DNA of 64,000 nucleotides. Origin: Flavisolibacter longurius. GTDB lineage: Bacteria > Bacteroidota > Bacteroidia > Chitinophagales > Chitinophagaceae. The stretch spans positions 56,836 to 120,835 of the forward strand of contig JACJGO010000019.1 in NCBI GenBank assembly GCA_014163555.1, read 5' to 3'. Position numbers and translations under genes: made by a program. The notes under the pieces are model-generated. The model ran no database searches, had not been told where the DNA came from, and saw only the letters and a list, made by a program, of their open reading frames with translations. Below, piece by piece: positions 1 through 8,280 of this stretch. The stretch's first letter is position 1; every line of letters starts with the position of its first letter.

Positions 1-1777
1 CATCAATCAATTCTTTTTCGATGTTACCAGGTTTGCTGCTTTTTTTCGTTGACGCGGCAGCTTTTGTTGACGCAGTTTTCTTAGATGGTCCTGCGGCTTT
101 TTTTAGTGTAGCCATGGTTATTGTTTTTTCAAAATGCACATCGGTTGCTTTTTTATCTTCCCGCAATCCCATAAAGATGGCATGTCTTGCTATCCGGTCC
201 GAGGTCCATTCTGTAAACTTGATCTCACAAACGATCTGAGGCTTCACCCAGGTGGCAGGCATATTGGTTCTTGGCGTTTTAGCAAAGGGCGAATGGGCAA
301 TAACCAGCGGCTGCAGCTTTTTATGGATTTGTTCCAGCGTTTTGGTAGTAAAGCCACTCCCGGTATGACCAATGTAAACCAGCTTTTCGCCTTCATAAAC
401 GCCCAGCAGAAGAGAGCCAAAGAATTTGCGGGTTTTGCGGGGTGCGGTGTAGCCGGCAATCACCACTTCCTGCCGCATGGCTACTTTTATTTTGGCCCAA
501 TCAGGGGTGCGGGTTCCTACCTGGTAAATGCTGTCGGCACGTTTGGCCATTATACCTTCAAGCCCTTGTTTAACCGCAGCTTTGAAAAAGGATTTGCCTT
601 TCCCTTCCACATGATCGCTGTAGCGAAGGTGCTCAAGCCCGGGCGGAATGAGCTTCTCTAAAATTTGTTTGCGTTGAATGAGCGGTAGGTTGCTCAGGTC
701 TTTCCCATTCCACCACACCACATCAAAAACAAAATATTGTAATTGCACCGGCGTGTTTTGCCAGTTTTGCAACGCCTGGAAATTGGCAAGACCGTTTTCA
801 TCCACGGCTACAATTTCGCCATCAAAAACGGCGGACACATTCAGGTCTTTTAAGGCCTGCGCTACAGGAGCATATTTTTGCGTAAAGGGTTTCAGGTTCC
901 GCGAAATCAATTCTACCGAATCGCCCTGGCAATACGCCACGGCACGGTAGCCGTCCCATTTAATTTCAAACAGCCAGTCCTTGTTATCGAAAGGCTCATC
1001 AATCAGCGTAGCCAGCATGGGTATGAATTTACCGGGCATCTCTGTCTGCTCCGTACCTGTTGTAGAATCACCGGATTTTATTTTTGCCGGCAGCGATTTT
1101 TTGGATGGAGTCTTTTTCTGCTGCCCTTCTTTTTTCGTGGCTACAACCTTTTTAGCTGATGCCGTTTTTTTTGTTGGGTGACGAAGCGAAGTGCCATGAT
1201 CAAGCGCCACTTCCATCAATGTTTTGCCGCTCCTGACAGAACTTTCTTCTTCGGTAATATCCTGGTCGTTACAGAACGCATCATTTTTCTTCAGCAGCAT
1301 CCAGGTGTTTTCGCCGCGGCCTTTCATGCGTACCAGTGTGAACTCGCCTTTTAGTTTTTGTCCGTGCAAAACAAAACCAACTTTTCCACTTTCCAGTTGT
1401 CGCAACAAGGCTTCTTCCTGCTCTTTTCTTTTATTGCCGGGAAGATTAGCAGGTTCATAGGTTCCCTCGTCCCAGACGATCACCGTACCGGCACCGTATT
1501 CCCCTTCCGGGATCACACCTTCAAAATTGCGGTAGCTGTACGGATGATCTTCCACCATCATGGCCAGCCGTTTATCGGCCGGACGAAGAGAAGGGCCTTT
1601 CGGTACAGCCCAGCTTTTTAAAACGCCATCCATCTCCAGCCTAAAATCGTAATGAAGACTGGACGCATCATGCTTTTGCACCACAAAGCGTAAGCTTCCT
1701 TTCGAATGACCTTCTTCACCTTTAGGCTCAGCCGTTTTTTTAAAGTCTCGTTTCTGATTGTACTTTGTCAGGCTCAT
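1..1777 (-). CDS. ligD: ATP-dependent DNA ligase LigD, N-terminal part (cut by left edge)
   Basis: Multifunctional ligase of bacterial non-homologous end joining, which processes, fills and seals double-strand breaks held by Ku. The visible 592 codons begin at an ATG (MSLTKYNQKRDF). A 3'-phosphoesterase domain covers roughly residues 15-165 (HDASSLHYDFRLEMDG, then VIPEGEYGAG). A lysine-rich linker follows, then the ligase domain with motif I EIKWDGYR, whose adenylated lysine is residue 273. A second lysine/serine/alanine-rich linker and the start of a probable polymerase domain (GNIEKELID) sit at the edge. The order phosphoesterase-ligase-polymerase is common in Bacteroidota; the polymerase part is inferred because it is outside the window. 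Ku lies about 1.1 kb away on the same strand. Confidence 0.95.
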   Translation of the reverse strand, partial: MSLTKYNQKRDFKKTAEPKGEEGHSKGSLRFVVQKHDASSLHYDFRLEMDGVLKSWAVPKGPSLRPADKRLAMMVEDHPYSYRNFEGVIPEGEYGAGTVIVWDEGTYEPANLPGNKRKEQEEALLRQLESGKVGFVLHGQKLKGEFTLVRMKGRGENTWMLLKKNDAFCNDQDITEEESSVRSGKTLMEVALDHGTSLRHPTKKTASAKKVVATKKEGQQKKTPSKKSLPAKIKSGDSTTGTEQTEMPGKFIPMLATLIDEPFDNKDWLFEIKWDGYRAVAYCQGDSVELISRNLKPFTQKYAPVAQALKDLNVSAVFDGEIVAVDENGLANFQALQNWQNTPVQLQYFVFDVVWWNGKDLSNLPLIQRKQILEKLIPPGLEHLRYSDHVEGKGKSFFKAAVKQGLEGIMAKRADSIYQVGTRTPDWAKIKVAMRQEVVIAGYTAPRKTRKFFGSLLLGVYEGEKLVYIGHTGSGFTTKTLEQIHKKLQPLVIAHSPFAKTPRTNMPATWVKPQIVCEIKFTEWTSDRIARHAIFMGLREDKKATDVHFEKTITMATLKKAAGPSKKTASTKAAASTKKSSKPGNIEKELID

Positions 1778-1798
1778 ACAACAGGAGCTTAAAATCTA

Positions 1799-1823
1799 AT
1801 GCCATTTTGCCTTTGTATGGCAT
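1799..1823. repeat. 7-bp inverted repeat between ligD and the next gene
   Basis: ATGCCAT at 1799-1805 and ATGGCAT at 1817-1823 form a perfect dyad with an 11-nt centre. It lies 21 bp upstream of the ligD start codon and 30 bp before the divergent small gene, so an operator is possible. No T-run follows, so it does not look like a terminator. Confidence 0.3.
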
Positions 1824-1853
1824 GGAATTACTGCACTTTTTATAAACAATTGT

Positions 1854-2045
1854 ATGCAGAACAAAAGAACAGAAACGGACCGGCAGAACGAGCAGCCCGG
1901 AGCTATGGAGTCTTACAACAACCGCGAAGAAAACCGGCCTGGTAGGGTGGAGGATACACAGGAAAAAGATGATGCGATAAATAAGGATCAGAACAGGCGA
2001 CTAAGAGACAAAGTCACAAAAGAAAAGAATGAAAAGAATACGTGA
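1854..2045 (+). CDS. Small hydrophilic hypothetical protein (63 aa)
   Basis: The predicted product is 63 residues, almost entirely charged or polar (rich in E, K, R, N, D, Q), with no hydrophobic segment, so it should be soluble and probably disordered. It is divergent from ligD and sits between ligD and ku. I recognise no family. Such short hydrophilic ORFs are common near stress genes in this phylum, but the call rests only on an open frame of plausible composition in otherwise empty space. Confidence 0.4.
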   Translation: MQNKRTETDRQNEQPGAMESYNNREENRPGRVEDTQEKDDAINKDQNRRLRDKVTKEKNEKNT

Positions 2046-2099
2046 ATGACAAGCAGATTTTCTTTTAGATATTGATATAGAAAAGAAACAGGATCCAGC

Positions 2100-2882
2100 T
2101 TATGCCCGTTTCTTTTTGCCATTTAAACTTTCTTTCAGGATCTCCATCAGGTCTCTTACTTCAGCGGGAAGTTTGCGAGGTTCGGCAATGCGAACATCTT
2201 TTCCGGCCGCTTTTGCTTTGATCACTTTGCGAAGCTCAGAAATGTAAATATCCTTGAAAGCAGCGGGATCAAAGGTTTCAGTGAGTTGATTGATCAGTTT
2301 AGTCGCCAGTTGGATTTCCTTGGGTGTAATGCGTTCGGCTTTTGTTTTTACTTCCGGCAGTTCTCTAACTTCTTCGTGGTAACGCAACTGGTTCAGGAGC
2401 AAAACACCGTCATGATTTTTTAAAATACAGATGTGAGCACGGTTGCGAAGCATGAACTCGGCAAGACCTACAGTCTTTGTTTCGTCCAGTGCTTTCAGCA
2501 ATAATTTGTATGATTTTTCAGCGCCTTTATCCGGAACAATGTAGTAGGGCTTTTCATAATAGATCGGGTCAATTTCCTCTTCTTTTGCAAACTGAATTAT
2601 GTCGATGGATTTGTTGATGTGGGGACGGGCTTTTTCAAAATCCTCATCCGTCACCACCACATACTTTCCCTTTGCATATTGAAATCCTTTGACGATGTCT
2701 TTGTAAGCAACTTCTTCTCCGGTTTTCGAATCGATTCGGGCATAACGGATTGGCGCCAGGTCATCTTTTGATAACATGTCAAAGTCGATATTATCATCCT
2801 GTACTGCACTCTGCAGCTTTACCGGGATGTTGACAAGGCCAAACGATATGGCACCTGACCACATAGATCTGTTGCCTTTCAT
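2100..2882 (-). CDS. ku: Ku protein, non-homologous end joining
   Basis: Prokaryotic Ku, a homodimeric ring that binds DNA double-strand ends and recruits LigD. The N-terminus MWSGAISFGLVNIPVKL is the family signature; the preceding MKGNRS makes the start slightly uncertain (MWSG, six codons in, also fits). The length of 260 aa is normal. The core beta-barrel and bridge region read through without a break and the C-terminus is lysine-rich (NGKKKRA), as in Ku proteins that contact LigD and DNA. The gene starts 9 bp after the stop of the gene at 2892-3386, so the two are very probably cotranscribed. Confidence 0.96.
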   Translation of the reverse strand: MKGNRSMWSGAISFGLVNIPVKLQSAVQDDNIDFDMLSKDDLAPIRYARIDSKTGEEVAYKDIVKGFQYAKGKYVVVTDEDFEKARPHINKSIDIIQFAKEEEIDPIYYEKPYYIVPDKGAEKSYKLLLKALDETKTVGLAEFMLRNRAHICILKNHDGVLLLNQLRYHEEVRELPEVKTKAERITPKEIQLATKLINQLTETFDPAAFKDIYISELRKVIKAKAAGKDVRIAEPRKLPAEVRDLMEILKESLNGKKKRA

Positions 2883-2891
2883 GTATTGGGT

Positions 2892-3386
2892 TTAAGAAGC
2901 AGGATAATAGGTGTTGCCATGGCGGAAGGTATTGTGACGAAACCAGGCAGTAAGGGTATGCCAGGCACTCTGCCACCAGGAGGCATTCTCCATGGTTCGG
3001 GTCTGATAATAATCGGCTTTCTGGATCTTAACTTTTACCAGTGTCATTTTATCATTCACCGACTGTTTCAGGTCTTCCGAAAGATCAAAAAGATTGTTCA
3101 TTTCTTCCGGATCGGTTACCATAAATCCTTGTCCGGTCACCTGCAAAAAACAGCCGGAACCTTTGCGGTAATAATCCAGTTTTACGGGAAATTCTTTTTC
3201 AAATTCACTTAGGTTTTGCTTTGGTTTTTGAATCATAAACCAGACAAAACCAAATTCGTCCACTTTTAGGGTCGTGACAATAGATGTAGGTAGTTTCAGT
3301 ACGGATTCACTTAAGTTGTAAAAAATCGCACTTCCTATCTCCTCAATCCGGTGCTGCAAAAAACTGAGTTGATGATTTGCGTCCAT
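2892..3386 (-). CDS. Pyridoxamine 5'-phosphate oxidase-like (split-barrel) protein, upstream of ku
   Basis: A 164-aa soluble protein that looks like the flavin-binding split-barrel family around general stress protein 26. Segments such as KVDEFGFVWFMIQKPKQ and GCFLQVTGQGFMVTDPEEM fit the alternating strands of that fold. The last 30 residues are rich in W, H and Y and look like a separate tail. The catalytic role is unknown; family members bind FMN or F420 or have lost the cofactor. Its 9-bp spacing from ku suggests an operon in which it serves a stress function. The family call is by pattern only and moderately sure. Confidence 0.7.
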   Translation of the reverse strand: MDANHQLSFLQHRIEEIGSAIFYNLSESVLKLPTSIVTTLKVDEFGFVWFMIQKPKQNLSEFEKEFPVKLDYYRKGSGCFLQVTGQGFMVTDPEEMNNLFDLSEDLKQSVNDKMTLVKVKIQKADYYQTRTMENASWWQSAWHTLTAWFRHNTFRHGNTYYPAS

Positions 3387-3490
3387 AATGGTTTAATTTA
3401 AGTCAGTAATCAAAGAGAACGTACAGGAGTAATCCAAATAGAATACCATAAAAATTTGCTTCCGAACCTTTTATTGCAGCGCCTGCCTTT

Positions 3491-3507
3491 GTGTAGAAAA
3501 CTCTACA
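3491..3507. repeat. Short dyad upstream of the YciF-like gene
   Basis: TGTAGA and TCTACA separated by AAAC form a perfect 6-bp inverted repeat about 95 bp before the start codon at 3603. It could be an operator or a small hairpin. No T-run follows. Confidence 0.25.
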
Positions 3508-3602
3508 AACGATTTTGATTTTATCCGGCGAAACCTGTTTTTAGTGGCATACAATTTTATACACTCTAACGAATTCATTTCTTAATCACAAACCAATCAT
3601 TT

Positions 3603-4223
3603 ATGCCAAGGAATACAGCAACAAAAACTGCTTCCAAGCGTACCGGGTCGGCTACCAAGTCAGCCAGCAAATCAGCCGGTGTGTCTGCACAAAAACGTGC
3701 AGGTGCCAGTGCCCAAAAAAGTGACGAAACCATGTTAAAGGAATTGTTCCTGGACGAACTGAAAGACATTTATTGGGCAGAAAAGCACCTGACCAAAGCT
3801 TTACCAAAAATGCGTAAAGCCTGCACATCCAATGAACTGGCCAATGCATTTGAAACCCACCTGGGTGAAACAGAAGGACAGATCCAACGCATAGAGCAGG
3901 TGTTTGAAATGCTGGACATGTCGCCAAAGGCAAAAAAATGTGAAGCCATGGAAGGCTTGGTAAAAGAAGCCCAGGGCCTCATGGACGAGTTGCCAAAAGG
4001 CACGATGGTGCGGGACGCAGGTTTAATCATCGCTGCGCAAAAAGTAGAGCACTACGAGATTGCTGCTTACGGCAGCCTGGTGCAACTGGCAAAAACAATG
4101 GGACAAACTGAAATTGCTGATGTGCTGGCGCAAACGCTTCAAGAAGAAAAGAAGACCGATGAGCTGCTGACCCAATTAGCAGAAAGTGGCATTAACATCA
4201 GTGCCGAGCAGGAAGAAGCCTAA
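3603..4223 (+). CDS. YciE/YciF-type ferritin-like protein with lysine-rich N-terminal tail
   Basis: DUF892 (YciE/YciF) protein, a ferritin-like four-helix bundle made under general stress and late growth in many bacteria; the enterobacterial homologue binds two metal ions. Residues 1-45 form a basic tail of K, S, T, A and R that resembles histone H1 tails and is not part of the normal family domain. The domain spans about residues 46-200 (LFLDELKDIYWAEKHLTKAL, then helices with E and H ligands such as KVEHYEIAAYG). The tail suggests DNA or polyanion binding, by inference. A terminator follows at 4266. Confidence 0.92.
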   Translation: MPRNTATKTASKRTGSATKSASKSAGVSAQKRAGASAQKSDETMLKELFLDELKDIYWAEKHLTKALPKMRKACTSNELANAFETHLGETEGQIQRIEQVFEMLDMSPKAKKCEAMEGLVKEAQGLMDELPKGTMVRDAGLIIAAQKVEHYEIAAYGSLVQLAKTMGQTEIADVLAQTLQEEKKTDELLTQLAESGINISAEQEEA

Positions 4224-4265
4224 GGAAAGGTGTTTCTACCTTTCACTTTTGAAACATAGAAAACG

Positions 4266-4293
4266 AGCCAGGCCATTTTGGTCTGGCTTTTTC
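4266..4293 (+). terminator. Rho-independent terminator after the YciF-like gene
   Basis: AGCCAGGCC pairs with GGTCTGGCT (one G-T pair) around an ATTTT loop, followed by a T-run. It ends the transcript of the gene stopping at 4223. Confidence 0.85.
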
Positions 4294-4305
4294 TTTACTA
4301 TATAA

Positions 4306-4401
4306 ATGCCGGTAAGAAAAGCCTTTGGTCATAAATCATTTGTTGCGAAATCAACCGGTAAAAACAAAGCCTGCGGTTCAGAAGTGAAGCATGGCGAATA
4401 A
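4306..4401 (+). CDS. Possible 31-aa basic small ORF before topoisomerase IB
   Basis: An ATG-initiated ORF of 31 codons (MPVRKAFGHKSF... ending KHGE) lies after the terminator at 4266-4293 and ends 11 bp before the topoisomerase IB start. It is rich in K, with two G-K/K-N stretches. It could be a small protein or leader ORF for the topoisomerase gene, or chance. No database check is possible here. Confidence 0.25.
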   Translation: MPVRKAFGHKSFVAKSTGKNKACGSEVKHGE

Positions 4402-4412
4402 ATAAGTGAACA

Positions 4413-5495
4413 ATGGAAAAGCTGGCAGCGCTATCGCACAAAGAGATTTTGAAACTGGACAAAGACTACAGCAAGGCCGCAAAGATGGCCGATCTTGTTT
4501 ACGTCAGTGATAAAGATTCCGGGTTTTCCCGGCAAAAAAAAGGTTCTGGCTTTGCCTATTATCAGGGAGAAGAACGGATCACCGATGAGGATACGCTGGA
4601 GCGGATTAAAAAGCTGGCTATTCCGCCGGCATGGACGTCTGTCTGGATCTGCAAACGGTCCAATGGCCATATCCAGGCAACAGGTTTTGACCAAAAGGGG
4701 CGCAAACAATACCGCTATCACACGCAATGGGGCACCTTGCGCAATGAAACCAAATTTCATCGCCTGTACGAATTTGGCAAAGTACTTCCCTCCATCCGCC
4801 TGAAGGTGGAAGAAGACTTGGCCAAAAAAGAATTGACGGAAGAAAGAGTGCTGGCCACAGTGGTCAGCATTATGGAACGCACATTTATCCGGGTGGGAAA
4901 CGATGACTACGAAAAACTTTACGGTTCATACGGCCTCACCACGTTAAAAGACAAACATGTAAATGTGAATGGTAGCACGGTGCGGTTTTCCTTCAAAGGC
5001 AAGAAAGGTATCTACCACGAGATTACGCTCCGCAACCGCAAGCTGGCAAAACTGGTGCAAATGTGCCGCGATATTCCCGGCAAGGAGCTGTTTCAGTATT
5101 TTGATGAACAGGGCGAACGCCACTCCATTGATTCGGGTATGGTAAACCGGTATATAAAAGATGCCAGCGGTGGCGATTTTACCGCAAAAGATTTTCGCAC
5201 CTGGGCAGGCACGCTTCACATTCTGCAAACCTTCTGTTCTATGGATGCACCGGAAGCGCAGACTGACTGTAAAAAAAATATCCTCGCTGCCTTGGATGAA
5301 GTAAGCCACAAACTGGGAAATACCCGCATGGTTTGCAAGAAATATTATGTGCATCCCGGCATTATTCGTTTGTACGAAGAAAGAGCCCTGGATAAATACC
5401 TGAAAGAACTGGATGCGATTGAAAAGGACGATCAGCTCAGCGGACTTACTTCCGAAGAAAGAGTGCTGATGAAGATATTAAAAGAGCTGCTGTAA
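4413..5495 (+). CDS. DNA topoisomerase IB (poxvirus/eukaryotic type)
   Basis: Bacterial type IB topoisomerase, which relaxes supercoils by nicking one strand through a 3'-phosphotyrosyl link. The N-terminal domain (about residues 30-110, with PPAWTSVWICKRSNGHIQATG) and the catalytic domain (about 125-340) are both complete. Seen residues fit the catalytic set: RTFIRVGNDDYEK, the KDFRTWAGT segment with its arginine, and KKYYVHPG containing the likely nucleophile Tyr312. The length of 360 aa is typical. It sits in a DNA-repair and stress island with LigD and Ku. The start is the first ATG after the stop of the small ORF upstream. Confidence 0.96.
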   Translation: MEKLAALSHKEILKLDKDYSKAAKMADLVYVSDKDSGFSRQKKGSGFAYYQGEERITDEDTLERIKKLAIPPAWTSVWICKRSNGHIQATGFDQKGRKQYRYHTQWGTLRNETKFHRLYEFGKVLPSIRLKVEEDLAKKELTEERVLATVVSIMERTFIRVGNDDYEKLYGSYGLTTLKDKHVNVNGSTVRFSFKGKKGIYHEITLRNRKLAKLVQMCRDIPGKELFQYFDEQGERHSIDSGMVNRYIKDASGGDFTAKDFRTWAGTLHILQTFCSMDAPEAQTDCKKNILAALDEVSHKLGNTRMVCKKYYVHPGIIRLYEERALDKYLKELDAIEKDDQLSGLTSEERVLMKILKELL

Positions 5496-5532
5496 AACAG
5501 CAGCTCGCAAGCATTCATTGTTTAGCAACGGC

Positions 5533-5919
5533 CTACTTTTTCGAAGCACTTTTCTTACTCGCTGATTTTTTTGTTGTGGAGCGTTTGGTGCCGGCTTTTT
5601 TTGCGCTGGCTCGTTTTGTTGTGCTTTTCTTTGTGGCTGTACGTTTGGTACTGGCTTTTTTAGTTGTTGATTTTTTGGTGCTGCCTTTTTTGGCGGCAGA
5701 ACGTTTGGTAGCTGATTTTTTACCGGCTGCTTTTTTGGAAGCCGATTTTTTAGAAGGAACTTTTGCACCTTTTTCTCTCGCCTCCGAAAGACCGATAGCA
5801 ATAGCTTGTTTGCGTGAGGTCACTTTCTTGCCACTGCGACCACTCTTCAATGTGCCTTCCTTGCGTTCGTGCATGGCTTTTTTTACTTTGTCACCTGCAG
5901 CTTTTGAATACTTTGCCAT
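5533..5919 (-). CDS. Histone-H1-like lysine-rich repeat protein (DUF6496-like N-terminus)
   Basis: The likely start is MAKYSKAAGDKVKKAMHERK at 5919; an upstream in-frame ATG at 5991 would add 24 unrelated residues. The first ~55 residues look like the DUF6496 domain (VKKAMHERKEGTLKSG, then SRKQAIAIGLSEAREKG). The rest is about 14 tandem pentads of the form K-K/R-x-x-x built from K, S, T, A and G. Such tails bind DNA or polyphosphate in H1-like bacterial proteins. Its position among NHEJ and topoisomerase genes supports a nucleoid role, by inference. Confidence 0.85.
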   Translation of the reverse strand: MAKYSKAAGDKVKKAMHERKEGTLKSGRSGKKVTSRKQAIAIGLSEAREKGAKVPSKKSASKKAAGKKSATKRSAAKKGSTKKSTTKKASTKRTATKKSTTKRASAKKAGTKRSTTKKSASKKSASKK

Positions 5920-6089
5920 AGTAGATTTTTTGGGTGAGTAATGCAATAACGCTGAAACTTTTGTACCAAACTCTAACAAAAGCAACTTCATAACTTACTA
6001 TTTTCTATTATGCATCCATTATCCTATATCCCAATATCACACTATCTACCGCCGGGTATGATTTTTTACCTCTTTTCAAAAAAAGGAAT

Positions 6090-6548
6090 ATGGAAAAAGT
6101 AACCGGCATTCTGAATGACCTTATCCGCATCAATCATGACAGGGTAGTTGGCTATGAAAAAGCGATCGATGAATTGAAGCCCGAAGATGCAGACCTGAAA
6201 GCCCTGTTTCAGCGCTATGTAACGGAGAGCCGTCAATATGCGCAGGAGTTGACGCAGGAAGTTTCCCGCCTGGGTGGCGACCCGGCCGATGGCACCACCA
6301 ACTCTGGTAAAATTTACCGAGTATGGATGGACCTGAAGTCTGCCATCAGCGGCAAAGACCGCAAAACAATTCTCGACAATTGTGAGTTTGGTGAAGATGC
6401 TGCGCAAAAAGCGTATGACCTGGCCCTGAATTCAGATGTAGAACTGGAACCATCAATGCGTGACCTGATCGTACGGCAAAAAGCCGTGTTGAAAACAGGG
6501 CACGATGAGGTGAAGCGTCTGCGGGACATGCAGGCCGCCAACAAATAA
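6090..6548 (+). CDS. DUF2383 / PA2169-type four-helix bundle protein
   Basis: A 152-aa, all-helical protein of the ferritin-like DUF2383 family, named in databases for PA2169. It has repeated helix segments with E, H and D residues, such as LNDLIRINHDRVVGYEKA and KTILDNCEFGEDAAQKAY. The family is stress-associated; no enzymatic role is established to my knowledge. It fits the local group of ferritin-like stress proteins (YciF here, Dps at the far end of the window). The start ATG matches the usual family N-terminus. Confidence 0.88.
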   Translation: MEKVTGILNDLIRINHDRVVGYEKAIDELKPEDADLKALFQRYVTESRQYAQELTQEVSRLGGDPADGTTNSGKIYRVWMDLKSAISGKDRKTILDNCEFGEDAAQKAYDLALNSDVELEPSMRDLIVRQKAVLKTGHDEVKRLRDMQAANK

Positions 6549-6738
6549 AACAATTTCAAAGTCCGCCAGCAATGGACTTGTTGGGGAAATCTGTACGCAG
6601 CCGATAGTGTATAGAAAGCAATCTCCTGTTTAAAAAAACTTGGCAGGTTATTTTCTGTATAAGAGCGTTTTAGGGGAAATGCTCCCTGAAAAGCATTTTC
6701 ATCCACTACAGATTTTTTATACACCACAAAAAGACTCG

Positions 6739-7065
6739 ATGCTTATTATTAAAAGCCCCCATACGAACGCCTGCTTTAATGCCTGGATCAAGTGCGAAAA
6801 CCTGTTGATGGACCTGCAGGATGTGCAGAAGTTCATTTCCAAAAAGGTGATCAATGTGCTGGATGAATGTGCACACATTTGCCTGGGTACATTTCATGCG
6901 CTGAAAACCGGGTCAGTAAACAGTGCGAACATGGCGTTGCTCTGTGTTGGAATTTGTGAAGAATGCGCTGAAATCTGCGACGACCACCATGGAACGGCTT
7001 TTAAAGAGTGTGCTCGCATCTGCCGGGAATGTGCCAACCGCCTGAGTGATTTTTCACTGGCCTAG
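6739..7065 (+). CDS. Csp-like cysteine-rich four-helix copper-binding protein
   Basis: The 108-aa product carries 11 cysteines spaced along predicted helices (C12, C19, C44, C48, C69, C73, C76, C80, C91, C95, C98), with CVGICEECAEIC and CARICRECA. This is the pattern of the cytosolic Csp/DUF326 family, which stores Cu(I) inside a four-helix bundle. I chose the ATG at 6739 (MLIIKSPHTNACF); an in-frame ATG at 6640 adds 33 residues unlike the family. No signal peptide is present, so it should be cytosolic. A terminator follows at 7108. Confidence 0.85.
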   Translation: MLIIKSPHTNACFNAWIKCENLLMDLQDVQKFISKKVINVLDECAHICLGTFHALKTGSVNSANMALLCVGICEECAEICDDHHGTAFKECARICRECANRLSDFSLA

Positions 7066-7107
7066 GCGCCGGATAGGTTTACCCATCTGTAAGTTTTTGT
7101 TGAGAGG

Positions 7108-7132
7108 CGTCCTGTTCAAACAGGACGTTTTT
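7108..7132 (+). terminator. Rho-independent terminator
   Basis: CGTCCTG pairs with CAGGACG around TTCAAA, followed by TTTTT. It ends the Csp-like gene transcript. Confidence 0.88.
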
Positions 7133-7248
7133 CATTTTATAACAGTTTATACAAAACAAGTTCTCTCCCTATATGTTTGATGAATTGGTTTTGTGGAAAA
7201 CTGCCTTACTTTAGGATACACTTTCAAGAACTACACAAATTCGGATTG

Positions 7249-8172
7249 ATGAAGGTTGTTAAAAAAGCATGGAAGATTCTGTATCAGGCCGGGGATAATT
7301 TTGTAGATGATGGATGCATGAAGTTCGCCGCTTCCCTAAGCTATTATACCATCTTTGCTGTAGCGCCTTTGCTCATCATTTTAATTTCTCTGGTAGGCTC
7401 CATATTTGGCCGCGGGGCCATTGAAGGCCGGGTTTTTGAAGAAATGCGGATGTTGGTGGGTGACCAGGCAGCCTTGCAAATTCAATCCATTATTGCTAAC
7501 CTTCAGCAAACGCAGAATACTACCATCGGTACCATCATCGGGGCGATAGTTTTGTTTATTGCCGCGACAGGGATTTTTACTGAAATCCAGGGCTCCATCA
7601 ATTTTATCTGGTCTGTACGAGCCAAACCGAAAAAAAGCTGGCTGAAGTATATTATCAACCGTTTGCTGTCATTTGTACTGGTACTGGTATTGGGTTTCTT
7701 ACTACTGCTATCGCAAATTGCAAGTGCGCTTCTTTCAGTACTGGGACATAAACTGGTGGAGCACTTTCCCAACTATACTGTTTACCTGATCAATACCATC
7801 AACCTGATCGTTATGCTGGTTTCCATCACCGGTTTGTTTATGGTAATCTATAAAGTGCTGCCCGATGCCATTATTTCCTGGCGGGATGCTTTGGTGGGAT
7901 CCGTGTTTACAACCATTCTATTTATGGGTGGCCGTTACCTCATTGGGTTTTATATGGGCCGGTCGAATCTGGACGTTACCTACGGAACTGCCGCCTCAAT
8001 CATTATTCTACTCACCTGGGTGTATTACTCTTCCCTGATCCTGTATTTTGGTGCGGAGTTTACAAAAGCATTTGCGCTGGAAAGCGGCCATGGCATCCGT
8101 ACAAAATCCACGGCTGTGTTTATTGTCAAGCGGGAAGAAAAAGAAATTCCGCCATCACGGATCACGTTGTAG
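7249..8172 (+). CDS. YihY/BrkB-family inner membrane protein
   Basis: Integral membrane protein of the YihY (formerly BrkB or RNase BN) family with about six transmembrane segments. The conserved FAASLSYYTIFAVAPLL motif is near residue 27 from the start used here, and later helices include IGAIVLFIAATGIFTEIQGS and ASIIILLTWVYYSSLILYFGAEF. Function is not established. The frame is open back to 7180, but TATGTTTG at 7172-7179, a good -7 box, abuts that ATG, so the first transcribed start is probably MKVVKKAWK at 7249. The C-terminal ~30 residues are charged. Confidence 0.9.
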   Translation: MKVVKKAWKILYQAGDNFVDDGCMKFAASLSYYTIFAVAPLLIILISLVGSIFGRGAIEGRVFEEMRMLVGDQAALQIQSIIANLQQTQNTTIGTIIGAIVLFIAATGIFTEIQGSINFIWSVRAKPKKSWLKYIINRLLSFVLVLVLGFLLLLSQIASALLSVLGHKLVEHFPNYTVYLINTINLIVMLVSITGLFMVIYKVLPDAIISWRDALVGSVFTTILFMGGRYLIGFYMGRSNLDVTYGTAASIIILLTWVYYSSLILYFGAEFTKAFALESGHGIRTKSTAVFIVKREEKEIPPSRITL

Positions 8173-8211
8173 GGTTGCCGGCATCTGCATAAAAAGCCGT
8201 TGCCACTTTAT

Positions 8212-8238
8212 AAAATGGCATAAAATTTTAGCCATTTT
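8212..8238 (+). terminator. AT-rich hairpin after the YihY gene
   Basis: AAAATGGC at 8212-8219 pairs with GCCATTTT at 8231-8238 around an 11-nt AT loop. It may be a weak terminator or processing site; the following T-run is poor. Confidence 0.4.
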
Positions 8239-8280
8239 CTTTATCAGAAAGGAAAAACTGGTAGACGAAAAACCGCTTTT

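Noticed and set aside
134..661. 175-aa plus-strand ORF opposite ligD
   Set aside because: Antisense shadow of ligD; the LigD frame has clear domain motifs.
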